Assembly (NCBI GenBank): GCA_947498845.1
Contig: CANMLX010000005.1
Location: 62,001 to 126,000, forward strand
Direction: 5' to 3'
DNA length: 64,000 bases
DNA from: an uncultured Flavobacteriaceae bacterium
GTDB taxonomy: Bacteria; Bacteroidota; Bacteroidia; Flavobacteriales; Flavobacteriaceae
This document shows positions 17,705 through 28,100 of this stretch, one piece after another. The notes beneath the pieces are model-generated. The model saw nothing but the letters and a program-made list of their open reading frames with translations. It ran no database searches and was not told the DNA's origin. The translations under genes were made by a program, and so were the position numbers. The first letter of the stretch is position 1; the number at the start of each line of letters is the position of its first letter.

Positions 17705-18589
17705 ATGAAATATGTACTCTTTATATTAACATTATCATTCTTTTACCTATCGTATAGTCAAGAAAAGCAAATATCACATGTAAAAAAGTTTGCAGGTATT
17801 TGGGTTGCCGAAGCGTATTACCATAGTTTAGAGAAAACTAAGAGCCCTTTTCGATCTAAAAATACGTTCAATCGTTGGGATCCTGTGGCGCTTCGTATAA
17901 ATCCTTTAGAAAGCAGTAACGATACCTTGCATATTGGTTTTTCTAATTTAGCGGGACATATCTTACACCCAGAAGTATCTATGTATACAACTATTGAAGG
18001 CGAAAAAGTAGAAGAAGAGGGGTATTTTAAATTGGTCTTTCCGCAAAAAGATTCTTCTGGATATTATAAAACCTTGCCTAAAACAGTACAAGGAGACAAG
18101 TGGCATTCGCAATTACGGTTTGATACTCTCACTAATTCGATCTATTACTACAGAAAGCCTACAGCGCAAACTAAAGTTAAGCCTATTAAGTATATAAAAG
18201 TTGCTCAAGATTTTAATGAAGAATATCCTTTTCCTAATCCTTTGTATTTTTATCTAAGAAAAAATATCCTATACAGTGAGTATCGCTTAAAAGATGCCCA
18301 GGGAAATATATTGTCTCCAAAAGTTGAAATAAGAAATAACAAAATACATGGGTTTCCTGCTTTTGAAGGCGATTATGTTGTAATTAGTACCGATCTTTAT
18401 GATCCGTACGATTATCAAGAAGAGGAAGATATACTCGTTTTTTGTAAAAATCTGGTGGCAATAGGTCATGGTTGTACCGCATTTGTTTTCATCCGAAACG
18501 AAGAAGGGGATTTGCTCCTTTTCGATGTGCCAAATTATCAAAAAACAGAAAACAAGCATAGATTATTATATCTATTAGAGCACATATAA
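17705..18589 (+). CDS. secreted protein of unknown function
   Basis: The 294-residue protein has a signal peptide (MKYVLFILTLSFFYLSYSQ, cleavage after about 19) and a mature domain starting FAGIWVAEAYYHSLEKTKSPF. The composition (many beta-prone aromatic stretches such as SNSIYYYRKP and YFYLRKNILYSEYRL) suggests a beta-rich periplasmic protein that might bind a ligand. I do not recognise a family. It lies upstream of the PUL but is followed by a 245-bp gap and a gene on the other strand, so it is probably unrelated to it. Confidence 0.65.
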   Translation: MKYVLFILTLSFFYLSYSQEKQISHVKKFAGIWVAEAYYHSLEKTKSPFRSKNTFNRWDPVALRINPLESSNDTLHIGFSNLAGHILHPEVSMYTTIEGEKVEEEGYFKLVFPQKDSSGYYKTLPKTVQGDKWHSQLRFDTLTNSIYYYRKPTAQTKVKPIKYIKVAQDFNEEYPFPNPLYFYLRKNILYSEYRLKDAQGNILSPKVEIRNNKIHGFPAFEGDYVVISTDLYDPYDYQEEEDILVFCKNLVAIGHGCTAFVFIRNEEGDLLLFDVPNYQKTENKHRLLYLLEHI

Positions 18590-18834
18590 AATGAATAGTT
18601 AACCCACTTTATACAAAAAAAAATTATTACATCTTGTAACTACTGCAAATACTAACGCTTCGCTGTGTTTTTAGCATCTACAACCTTCTATTGTATAAAA
18701 GGGGTTTAATGCTAAATAAAAGCCTTAAGAAGCCAGTTCGCAGGAGTTGTATTTCGAACTTATTCCGCTAGTTTTAACTAATTGAGATAATTTTTTTAAA
18801 TTCAGTGCCTATGTAAAAGCTAATATTCTATTAA

Positions 18835-19854
18835 TTAGTTTGAAACTTCTCTTACAGATGACTTTCTTAGATTCAATTCTCCATTAAAGATTTGAGTTTC
18901 AATTTCTGCATTTGGGTCTGTTATTCTTTTTAAAAGTAGTTCCCCCGCTTTTTTTGCCATTTTAAAAGTAGGTTGTTTTACACTGCTTAATTGAGGAGTA
19001 ACTAGTTTTGCAACTCTAGTCTCTGTAAATCCTACAAAAGCAACATCTTCAGGGATTTTATAGCCATTGTCTTTTAGTTTTTTCATAGCCCCTAAAGCAA
19101 CCATATCATTTACACAGAAAAAAGCATCTGGAATATCATTCTTTAAAATTAAATTTTCCATTACCCGCATTCCTTCTTTTGCTAATAAACCTGTTTCGAT
19201 TATTTTATAATCTTTTGAAGAAAATTTATATTTTTTTAAGGCTTTTTTAAAACCTTTTATTCTCTCTTTTGATACTGATAAATCTTTGTAACCTGCAAGA
19301 TGATAAATTTTTTTACATTCTTGTAATATAAGGTGTTCTGTTGCAAAAAAACTCCATTTTATATTATTAAAAATAACTTTTGAAGCAGGTAAATTCTCAC
19401 TAATTCTATTTAAAAATACAATAGGATAACCATTATTGTATTTTTCTAGATAATAAGATATGTTTTTGTTTCCAACGGTAGGAGCTATTATTAGACCATC
19501 TACCATACTATTAATTAACGTTTTTACATTTTTTAATTCTTGATTTTCATTTTCATCAGATTGCATTACAAGTACCTGATATCCTCTTTTTATTAAATAT
19601 TTTTGTAGGGCAATAACAATTTCAGAATAGTATCCGTTAATAATTTCAGGAACTACTAAACCTATATTTAAAGAGCAATTTTGAGTAAGTTTTTTTGCCA
19701 TAGGATTGGGGATGTAACCCATTTTTTTGGCGGTACTTAAAATAAGGTCTCTTGTTTCTTTCTTTATGTCATATTTATTATTAAATGCTCTTGAAACAGA
19801 CGAGGTGGAAACGTTAAGTTTTTTAGCAATGTCTTTAATAGTAATATGTTTCAT
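18835..19854 (-). CDS. LacI family transcriptional regulator of the PUL
   Basis: The 339-residue protein has the LacI HTH at the N-terminus (ITIKDIAKKLNVSTSSVSRAFNNKYDIKKETRDLI, 4-38), the hinge helix NPMAKKLTQN (about 52-61), and a periplasmic-binding-protein-like effector domain starting LNIGLVVPEIINGYYSEIV. It is divergent from susC, with a 276-bp spacer holding three GTTTTCGG-type sites. LacI regulators paired with SusCD loci usually repress until a sugar is sensed, though some activate. The effector here is unknown; a monosaccharide or sugar acid from the locus is likely. Confidence 0.93.
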   Translation of the reverse strand: MKHITIKDIAKKLNVSTSSVSRAFNNKYDIKKETRDLILSTAKKMGYIPNPMAKKLTQNCSLNIGLVVPEIINGYYSEIVIALQKYLIKRGYQVLVMQSDENENQELKNVKTLINSMVDGLIIAPTVGNKNISYYLEKYNNGYPIVFLNRISENLPASKVIFNNIKWSFFATEHLILQECKKIYHLAGYKDLSVSKERIKGFKKALKKYKFSSKDYKIIETGLLAKEGMRVMENLILKNDIPDAFFCVNDMVALGAMKKLKDNGYKIPEDVAFVGFTETRVAKLVTPQLSSVKQPTFKMAKKAGELLLKRITDPNAEIETQIFNGELNLRKSSVREVSN

Positions 19855-20009
19855 TGTTATTTAAAGTATGTGTTTTAAGAATAAAACCTTAACAAACTTC
19901 ATTAATCTAAAAAGTTAGGATTTTGGTCGAATATACAAAAATAAAGAAGTCTTTTTGATATACAGTATTGCTTATCTATTAAAAATAATGTGCTTGGGTT
20001 ATGATATTT

Positions 20010-20053
20010 GTTTTCGGGATCGTTTTCGGTAAATGATAACGTTTTCGGGAACG
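20010..20053 (+). promoter_or_regulatory. candidate LacI-type operator cluster before susC
   Basis: GTTTTCGG occurs three times, at 20010, 20022 and 20041. The last lies in CGTTTTCGGGAACG (20040-20053), an inverted repeat CGTT/AACG with a CG-containing centre like LacI/GalR operators. The sites are about 30-75 bp upstream of the -33 element. A related site (AACGTTCTCGTT) precedes the first symporter gene. Confidence 0.6.
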
Positions 20054-20083
20054 ATGCCGTTAAAAAATAATTTAAAATTGCTC

Positions 20084-20111
20084 TTGCCAAATATTTAATA
20101 AAATAGTTTTG
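20084..20111 (+). promoter_or_regulatory. susC promoter
   Basis: TTG at 20084-20086 and TAGTTTTG at 20104-20111, 17 bp apart, match the Bacteroidota -33/-7 consensus. The ATG is 20 bp downstream, so the leader would be very short. Confidence 0.65.
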
Positions 20112-20130
20112 AAGTTACTAATTAACTCAT

Positions 20131-23100
20131 ATGCTTAAAATGATTATGAAATTAAATCACATTTTTTTTTTAGTGGTGGTGTGCTTAGCTTCTTCTGTTT
20201 CCTCATGGGCTCAGGAGGTAACTATAAGTGGTACTGTTACTGATGAACAAGGTGTTCCCTTAGGAGGAACAAGTATTTTAGAGGCAGGTACATCAAATGG
20301 TGTTCAGGCAGATTTTGATGGTAATTATAGTATTACGGTTAAAGAGGATGCTTCGTTAGTGTTTTCTTATGTAGGAATGTCTGCACAAACAATCCCTGTA
20401 AACAGTAAAACTATTATTAATGTATCTTTAAAGGAAGATACAGCACAACTAGATGAAATTGTTATTGTTGGTTATGGTTCTCAGAAAAAAGTAAACCTTA
20501 CTGGTTCTGTAGAGGTGGTAAAAGCAGAGGAAATAACCCGACAGCCAGTAGCACAAGCTTCGCAAGCACTCGCAGGTTTGGTTCCTGGACTTACAGCTAC
20601 TCAATCAAGTGGACAACCAGGTTCAGATGGAGCCACTCTTCGTATTAGAGGGGTAGGTACTCTTGGTAATGGTAGAAAAAACAATCCTTTGGTTCTGATT
20701 GATGGAATACCAGATGATATAAATGGAGTTGATCCTAACGACATAGAATCTGTTTCTGTACTAAAAGATGCAGCAGCAGCAGCAATTTATGGATCAAGGG
20801 GAGCTAATGGAGTTATTTTAATAACTACAAAAAGAGGTGTAGAAGGTGTTGTTAAAACTACATATAATACTTATGTAGGGTTTCAAACACCTGCTCAAAA
20901 TTTAGAATTTTTAGATGCTCTTGGTTATATGGAAGCTTTTAACGATGCTATACCTAATTCTTTTTCAGAAGAAACTTTGGAACAGTATAGAAATGGAGTT
21001 GGCGTAGGAACAGAAGCTTTGCCCGATACAGACTGGGTAGACTTGCTATTTTCTCAAATAGGTTTACAACAATACCATAGTGTAGGAATAAGAGGAGGTT
21101 CTGAAAAAGTAAAAATAGGAGGTTCTATTTCTTATTTAGATCAAGATGGTAATATACCAAGTTATAAATTTAAAAGGTTTTCGGGAAGATTTAATACCGA
21201 TTTTAAAGTTAGTGAAAAAATAGATTTATCTTTTGATTTAAACTTTAGAAGAGAAATAAGAAATCAGCCAAGAGAATTATTGCTAACAACAAGGCAAGCC
21301 TATAGATTACAGCCGTTATTTAATGCTATTAATGACGATGGGAGTTGGGGTGCTGGTTTTAACGGTAGTAACCCAATAGCATTGGTAAATACCTCTTCTT
21401 TAGATGAAAGAATAACAAATTATTTTAGAGGAGTAGTAAAGGCAACTTATAAGCCTATTGATGAATTAGCAATTTCTTTATCATACGCTCCACAATATAC
21501 AGATGTGGATCGTGATGCTTTTGTTGCTGGTTGGGTTTACAAAGAAAACTCAAATGCAGAGCCAAATAATGATTTGGTAGATAATAATAATTTAATTAAG
21601 TCTACATCTGAAGTGTTTTCAGATAATTTTAACTTTTTAATAAACTTTAATAAAGATTTTGGAAACCATAGTTTTTCTGTATTAGCAGGTTATGAGTTTA
21701 TTAAAAACCAATCTGAAAATTGGAATGCATTTAGAAGAACTTTTGTTGTTCCAGAATTTAGAACATTAAATAATGGTGATGCTGAAACTTCTACAAATAG
21801 TGGCTCTGCTACATTATTTGGTTTAGAATCTGTTTTTGGTAGAATAAATTACTCTTATAAAGATAAATATTTATTCGAGGCTAATATAAGAAGAGATGCA
21901 TCTTCAAGGTTTGGACCAGATACTAGATCGCAGACATTTCCATCGTTTTCAGCAGGTTGGGTAGTTTCTAATGAAGATTTTTTCCCTGAAAATGGTATTA
22001 TCAACTTTTTAAAAATTAGATCGTCATGGGGACAACTAGGCAATCAAGAGATTTTTACTACAGATAATAACGGAAACCCAGTTGCTCAGAATTTTATTTA
22101 TGCATCACAATTTGGGCTTGGTAATGCTAATAGTGTATTAGGAGGTTCTTCGCAAGTAGGTGGAGCTCAAACACAATTAGCAAATCCGCTTCTTATATGG
22201 GAAACAGGTGAAAATTTTAATGCGGGGATAGATATTAATCTTTTTGCAAGTAGATTAAAATTAAGTACAGAGTATTATGTTAGAAGTACAAAGGATATTA
22301 TACTTCAAATAGGAACATTACAACCTAGTCAAGGATTTGCAGTTCCGTTTAGAAATGCTGGTTCTGTAGAAAATAAAGGGATAGATATTTCTTTAGATTG
22401 GAAAGATAATATTGGAGATTTTACTTATGGTATAACGGCAAACATTTCTAAATTTAATAATGAAATTACAGAACTTGCAGATGGTTTAGAAGAATTACCT
22501 CCTGGGCAAACAATAAATAGGTTAAATCAGCCTATTGGTTCTATTTTTGGTTTAAAAACAGACGGTTTATATCAAGAAAGCGATTTTTCGGCCGGAGCAT
22601 TAAATACAAATTTACCTGAACCTCAATTTGGAGCTGTTGCGCCAGGTGATATTAAATATGTTGATTATAATGAAGATGGTATTATAAATAATGATGACAG
22701 AACTATTATAGGTAGCACAATAGCAGATACAAATTGGGGTATAGATATTTTTACTTCATATAAGAATTTTGATTTGTCGATATCATTTATAGGAGAAAGT
22801 GGTAGAGATGTTGTATTACAAGAAGATGCTGGATGGTCTTTCTTCAATGCTGGTAAAATTCAAAAGTGGCAAACAGACTATTGGACTCCAGAAAATACAG
22901 GTGCTGCCTACCCACGTGCAGTTGTAGCTAGTAGTTCTCCTAACTGGAGAGTTAATGAAACTTGGATGTTTGATGCGTCATACGCCAGACTTAGAAATTT
23001 AACGCTAGGATATAAGTTTCCTTCAGAGGTTCTAGATAAGTTACAATTAAATAACCTTAGGCTCTATGTTTCTGGTCAAAACCTTTTGACTTTTGATAAT

Positions 23101-23199
23101 ATGCCTGATGGAATAGATGCTACTGTGCCAAACTTTACAACAGGTAATTTTTATCCAATTTTAAAAATTTATACAGTAGGTTTAAGTGTAGGGTTTTAA
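20131..23199 (+). CDS. SusC/RagA family TonB-linked outer-membrane transporter
   Basis: The 1022-residue protein has a signal peptide ending near SSWAQ (about 28), a carboxypeptidase-like regulatory domain (about 29-110, ISGTVTDEQGVPLGG ... NGVQADFDGNYSITV), the DEIVIVGYGSQKKVNLTGSV segment, a plug domain (LRIRGVGTLG, PLVLIDGIPDDI, SVLKDAAAAAIYGSRGANGVILI) and a long C-terminal beta barrel. SusC proteins import oligosaccharides together with the SusD lid, powered by TonB. It is the first gene of the PUL and is 21 bp from susD. Translation could also start at the third Met (MKLNHI...). Confidence 0.96.
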   Translation: MLKMIMKLNHIFFLVVVCLASSVSSWAQEVTISGTVTDEQGVPLGGTSILEAGTSNGVQADFDGNYSITVKEDASLVFSYVGMSAQTIPVNSKTIINVSLKEDTAQLDEIVIVGYGSQKKVNLTGSVEVVKAEEITRQPVAQASQALAGLVPGLTATQSSGQPGSDGATLRIRGVGTLGNGRKNNPLVLIDGIPDDINGVDPNDIESVSVLKDAAAAAIYGSRGANGVILITTKRGVEGVVKTTYNTYVGFQTPAQNLEFLDALGYMEAFNDAIPNSFSEETLEQYRNGVGVGTEALPDTDWVDLLFSQIGLQQYHSVGIRGGSEKVKIGGSISYLDQDGNIPSYKFKRFSGRFNTDFKVSEKIDLSFDLNFRREIRNQPRELLLTTRQAYRLQPLFNAINDDGSWGAGFNGSNPIALVNTSSLDERITNYFRGVVKATYKPIDELAISLSYAPQYTDVDRDAFVAGWVYKENSNAEPNNDLVDNNNLIKSTSEVFSDNFNFLINFNKDFGNHSFSVLAGYEFIKNQSENWNAFRRTFVVPEFRTLNNGDAETSTNSGSATLFGLESVFGRINYSYKDKYLFEANIRRDASSRFGPDTRSQTFPSFSAGWVVSNEDFFPENGIINFLKIRSSWGQLGNQEIFTTDNNGNPVAQNFIYASQFGLGNANSVLGGSSQVGGAQTQLANPLLIWETGENFNAGIDINLFASRLKLSTEYYVRSTKDIILQIGTLQPSQGFAVPFRNAGSVENKGIDISLDWKDNIGDFTYGITANISKFNNEITELADGLEELPPGQTINRLNQPIGSIFGLKTDGLYQESDFSAGALNTNLPEPQFGAVAPGDIKYVDYNEDGIINNDDRTIIGSTIADTNWGIDIFTSYKNFDLSISFIGESGRDVVLQEDAGWSFFNAGKIQKWQTDYWTPENTGAAYPRAVVASSSPNWRVNETWMFDASYARLRNLTLGYKFPSEVLDKLQLNNLRLYVSGQNLLTFDNMPDGIDATVPNFTTGNFYPILKIYTVGLSVGF

Positions 23200-23220
23200 T
23201 AATTTAAAAAAGCTAATAAA

Positions 23221-25020
23221 ATGAAAAAAATTAAATTTATAATAGCTTCGTGTCTTTTGTTAACACTATTTGTTAGTTGCGAAGATGAAGTGTTAAACTT
23301 AGAGGATCCAGGGACACCAAATAGTGCTTCTTTTTTCTCTTCAGAAGCAGAGCTAGAGGTCGCTTTAGTAGGTATATATGAGGAATTAAATTATGTTAAT
23401 GCCACACCATTCCCTCAAGTTTTAGATCATACTACAGATTTAGCTTTTAGTAGAGGTGATGTAGCAGGAACAGCTACTGTTACTATGGGAGGATTAACAT
23501 CTACAGATGGTTTAGTTAATGGTTTTTGGAATGCATTTTATAGAGGTATACAAAGGTCTAATTCTTTGTTAGCCAATATGGATAGAGCAAAAGAAAATAC
23601 TAATCCATTGAGATTTAATGAAATACGAGGAGAAGCATTATTTTTAAGAGCTCTTTTTTATAGCTATTTAATTGAGTTGTATGGAGATGTTCCTTTTCAT
23701 GATGAGGTAACTGTATCATCTCAAGAAGCCCTTCCAAGAAGAAATAAGTCTGAAATTGTAGCAAAGATTATTACAGATTTAGAAGAGGTAGCAAATATAT
23801 TGCCATTAAACCCTGTTGAAACAGGAAGAACTTCTGCTAATACAGCTAATGCACTCATAGCAAGAATAGCATTGTATAATGAAAATTATGAGTTAGCTGT
23901 TGAAAAAGCACAATTGGTAATGGATAGTGGAATTGCACTAGCAGATGATTATGAATCGTTGTTTGCCGCAGGTGGTATTAATTCTCCAGAAGTATTGTTA
24001 AGTTTACAGTATGCAACTGGTACCAAAGTTCATGGTTTATCTGTAAGACAAGGAAGTAGATTTGGAGGTTGGTGTCAATTTGTGCCAGCTCAACAAACAG
24101 TAGATACTTATGAAACTATAAACGGATTGCCTATTGATGAAGATCCAACTTTTGACCCTGCGAATCCTTTTGAAAATAGAGATCCAAGGTTGAAAGCTTC
24201 AATTGCCGTACCAGGTGAAGTATGGTCAGGTCATATTATAGAAACCCATAGTGATAGTTTGGCTACTTGGAAAGTAGAAAATGGAGTTAAAACAGAAAGA
24301 GTTTATAATCCAAATTCTACAAACCCATCTGGTGTTAGTATTGTAGATCCAATTAGTGAAAATACATTCTCTTCGGGCGGAGCAAACCGTTTTGTGTCTT
24401 TTACTGGTTATTTCTGGAAAAAGTTTTCAGATGAACCAACTTTAAAAGGAGATACAGGATTGTGGTCTGGAGCTGCGGAACACCCAATTATTTTAATGCG
24501 TTACGCAGAAGTATTGTTAACCTATGCAGAAGCAAATATAGAGAGTAACAATATAGATCAATCTGTTTTAAATGCTATTAATTTGGTAAGAGAAAGAGCT
24601 TATAACGGATCAGGAGTTGCTTACCCAGCCATAACCACTATAAACCAAGAAGAACTTAGAAGAGTAATTCGTAGAGAACGTAAAGTAGAGTTGGCAGACG
24701 AAGGCTTACGTTTATTTGATATTAGAAGGTGGAGGATTGCAGAAAAATTAATGAATACTGTTTTATTAGGAAGCCCTGCCAATGGGTTTAGTAAAATAGG
24801 AGGAGATTTAGGATTAATTCCTAATATAGATCAGGATGGTTTTGTGACCTATCCAGGTGCGCCCTCACAACCAAGAATAGAAAAAGGCAATCTGGATTAT
24901 AGAGAATTAGAAGTAAGAATATTTAATCCTGCAAGAGATTATTTATGGCCAATACCAGATGCAGAAATTCAAGCCGCTTCTAGTAATGGTATAGATATAA
25001 AACAAAACCCAAATTACTAG
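23221..25020 (+). CDS. SusD/RagB family glycan-binding lipoprotein
   Basis: The 599-residue protein has a lipoprotein signal peptide with lipobox FVSC (Cys 20). SusD features include the N-terminal LEVALVGIYEELNY, FRALFYSYLIELYGDVPF-type TPR helix (about 139-160), LRASI-like DPRLKASIAVPG and the C-terminal region HPIILMRYAEVLLTYAEANI...RRERKVELADEGLRLFDIRRW, then YLWPIPDAEI near the end. It caps the SusC barrel and binds the oligosaccharide at the cell surface. It is followed by a strong hairpin. Confidence 0.96.
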   Translation: MKKIKFIIASCLLLTLFVSCEDEVLNLEDPGTPNSASFFSSEAELEVALVGIYEELNYVNATPFPQVLDHTTDLAFSRGDVAGTATVTMGGLTSTDGLVNGFWNAFYRGIQRSNSLLANMDRAKENTNPLRFNEIRGEALFLRALFYSYLIELYGDVPFHDEVTVSSQEALPRRNKSEIVAKIITDLEEVANILPLNPVETGRTSANTANALIARIALYNENYELAVEKAQLVMDSGIALADDYESLFAAGGINSPEVLLSLQYATGTKVHGLSVRQGSRFGGWCQFVPAQQTVDTYETINGLPIDEDPTFDPANPFENRDPRLKASIAVPGEVWSGHIIETHSDSLATWKVENGVKTERVYNPNSTNPSGVSIVDPISENTFSSGGANRFVSFTGYFWKKFSDEPTLKGDTGLWSGAAEHPIILMRYAEVLLTYAEANIESNNIDQSVLNAINLVRERAYNGSGVAYPAITTINQEELRRVIRRERKVELADEGLRLFDIRRWRIAEKLMNTVLLGSPANGFSKIGGDLGLIPNIDQDGFVTYPGAPSQPRIEKGNLDYRELEVRIFNPARDYLWPIPDAEIQAASSNGIDIKQNPNY

Positions 25021-25061
25021 ACTTAGTTAAAAGTTATGGTATTATTGATATTTAGTTTAGA

Positions 25062-25096
25062 AAATAGGGGGCATGTACTTTATATGCTCCCTATTT
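25062..25096 (+). terminator. intercistronic hairpin after susD
   Basis: AAATAGGGGGCAT (25062-25074) pairs with ATGCTCCCTATTT (25084-25096), with one G-T pair, around a 9-nt loop. It lies between the susD stop and the next ATG (25112), with no extended T run. It probably acts as partial terminator or mRNA 3'-end protector, keeping susCD transcripts more abundant than downstream ones. Confidence 0.75.
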
Positions 25097-25111
25097 AATT
25101 TATTATAGAAA

Positions 25112-28100
25112 ATGAAATTTTATTCTTTACAAAAATGTATACTAGTATTATGCCTACTATCACTATTAAGTATTATAATTTCTTGTAAAGAAAAAAAAAC
25201 CACTATTAAAATATCTAAAACAGAAGAATTACTAGAAGAAAGTAAATTATTTGAAATTTTAAATGATTCTATATCTGGAGTTTCATTTGCTAATAAAATT
25301 AATGAAACTCAAGAAATGAATGCGCTTAATTACGATTATATGTATAATGGAGCGGGGCTATCTGTAGCAGATTTTAATAATGATGGGTTCGACGATATTT
25401 ATTTTGTTTCAAACCAGCTTCAAAATAAGCTATATCTTAATAAAGGTAATTTAAGGTTTAAAGAAGTAACACATATTTCTAAAGTACAAGGAACACTTGG
25501 GCTTTCATTAGGATCAACAATAGTAGACATAAATTCTGATGGGTTATTAGATATTTATGTGTGTAAATCGGGGCCTTTTATTAATGAAAAAAACAGAGAA
25601 AACGAGCTTTTTATTAATCAAGGTGTTAACGAAGATGGCATACCTATTTTTAAAGAACAGGCAAGAGCATACAATTTAAATTTGCCTCATTATTCTACGC
25701 AAGCAGCTTTTTTTGATTATGATAAGGATGGTGATTTAGATATGTTTTTAATAAATCATAATACTAATACCAAGGTATTGTATGATTTGGATAATATGCT
25801 AAAAGCAAAATCTAAATATACTACCGAAAGATTGTATCAAAATAGGAATAACAAATTTTACGATGTTTCTAAAGAAGCAGGTTTAATAGACAATGGTATT
25901 AGTTTTGGTTTAGGAATTGGAATAGGAGATTTGAATAATGATGGATGGCCAGATGTTTTAGTAAGTCAAGATTTTGTAACAAACGATAGAATTTATTTAA
26001 ACAATAAAAATGGAACCTTTACAGAGGTGTCTAAGAAGTCTACAGGGCATAACTCAAATTTTTCAATGGGTAATGATATTGCAGATTTCAATAATGATGG
26101 ATGGTTAGATTTTATCACTTTAGATATGGTGTCCGAGGATAATTATGGGATAAAAGCGAGTATGAGCGGTATGAATCCTGAAAAATTTTATGCATCATTA
26201 GAAAAGGGATTTCATTATCAATATATGTACAATACATTACAAGTAAACAATGGTAATTATGGAAAAAATAAAATCCCACAATTTTCAGATGTAGCTTTTT
26301 TATCTGGAGTATCGAGTACAGATTGGAGTTGGGGGCCATTGTTTTGCGATATGGATAATGATGGAGATAAAGATTTATTTGTTTCAAACGGAATTAAAAG
26401 AGATTTTAGAAATGTAGACTTTATTCATTACAGACAAAGAAAAGAAACAAAGTTTGCCGAACAATTAAAAGATAAGCCTAAAGAAATTGTAGCTATTTTA
26501 GAAAGGCAATTGAATCAAGATCTTTTACGTAAGATGCCAGTTAGAAAAAAAGAAAACTACTTTTTTGAAAATAAAGAAAATTTATCCTTTTCTAAAAAAA
26601 ATGAGACCTGGGGGTTAAAAAAAATGACTGCTTCAAATGGAGCCGCTTATGCTGATTTAGATAATGATGGCGATTTAGAAATTATTACAAATAATATGGA
26701 TGAGGTAGCTACCATATATAAAAATAATAGTGTTGAGTTTGGTTTAGGGAATTTTGTAAAAGTTAAACTTAAAGGCTCTAAAAAAAACTTAAATGGTATA
26801 GGGGCTAGAGTTATTTTAACAACTAATCAAAAAAAACAAATACAAGAGCAATATTTTTCAAGAGGTTTTCAATCATCAATAGGAGCAACACTTCATTTTG
26901 GTCTGTCTGGGGCTAATACAATAGAAAGTATTGAAGTCGTTTGGCCAGATGGTAAAAATCAAAAAATTAATAATGTTAAAGGCAACCAAACTATTGTTTT
27001 TAATTATTCTGAGGCTTTAGAGAAAGAAGAAGAATCGACCTTAGCAAATAAAATGTTTAGTGATATAACGAAAAAGCTAAAAATTAATCATACTTCATTT
27101 CAGAATACGTTCGATGATTTTAAAAGAGAAACATTATTACCTCATAAAATGTCCGAAGAGGCCATTGCTTTATGTGTTGGAGATATAAATAATGATGGTT
27201 TAGATGATTTTTTTGTTGGAGGAGCAAAAGGTTACAGCGGTGTAATTTATATTCAAAAAACAAATGGAGCGTTTGAAAAAACAGAAACAAATACTTTCTA
27301 TAAGGATAAAAATTATGAAGATGTAGATGCTAGTTTTTTTGATGTAGATAATGATGGTGATTTAGATTTATATGTAGTTAGTGGAGGAAATGAATACAAA
27401 GAAAAATCTGAATATTATTTAGATAGACTTTATATAAATACTAAAGGAGTATTTAAAAAGTATGATAATTTTATATCAAAACAACTTAGTTATAGTGGCT
27501 CGGTAGTTAGGCCGTGTGATTATGATAACGATGGAGATATCGATCTTTTTGTAGGAGGTAGACAAACACCAGGGAAGTATCCTTTACCAGGAAGTAGTAT
27601 GTTATTACGTAATGATACTTTTAATGGAAATATTAAATTTTCTAGAATAAAAAATAATGTGCTCGAAAAAATAGGAATGGTTACAGATGCACAATGGGTA
27701 GATATAGATAATGACAATCTAAAAGACCTTATTCTTGTTGGTGAATGGATGCCAATTACTTATTTTAAAAATGATAAAGGGGTATTAATAAATAAAACCA
27801 AAGAGCTTGGATTAGAAAACTCCATTGGTTGGTGGTTTAATTTAACCAAAATAGATTATGATAACGATGGAGATATGGATTTCTTGGTAGGTAATCTAGG
27901 GTTAAATTCTAAATATCAAGCATCAAAACAAAAACCATTTCAGATTTATGCCAGTGATTTTGACCAAACAGGCTCATTAGATATTGTTTTGAGTTACAAT
28001 CAAAATGGCAAAAATTACCCACTTAGAGGACGAGAATGTAGTTCTCAACAAATGCCGTTTATTAAACAAAAATTTCCTAATTATCATTCTTTTGCTATGG

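Noticed and set aside
18600..18710. Terminator between the secreted protein gene and lacI
   Set aside because: The imperfect arms (AACCCACTTTATACAA / TTGTATAAAAGGGGTT) are about 75 bp apart, too far for a normal terminator; more likely part of a repeat.
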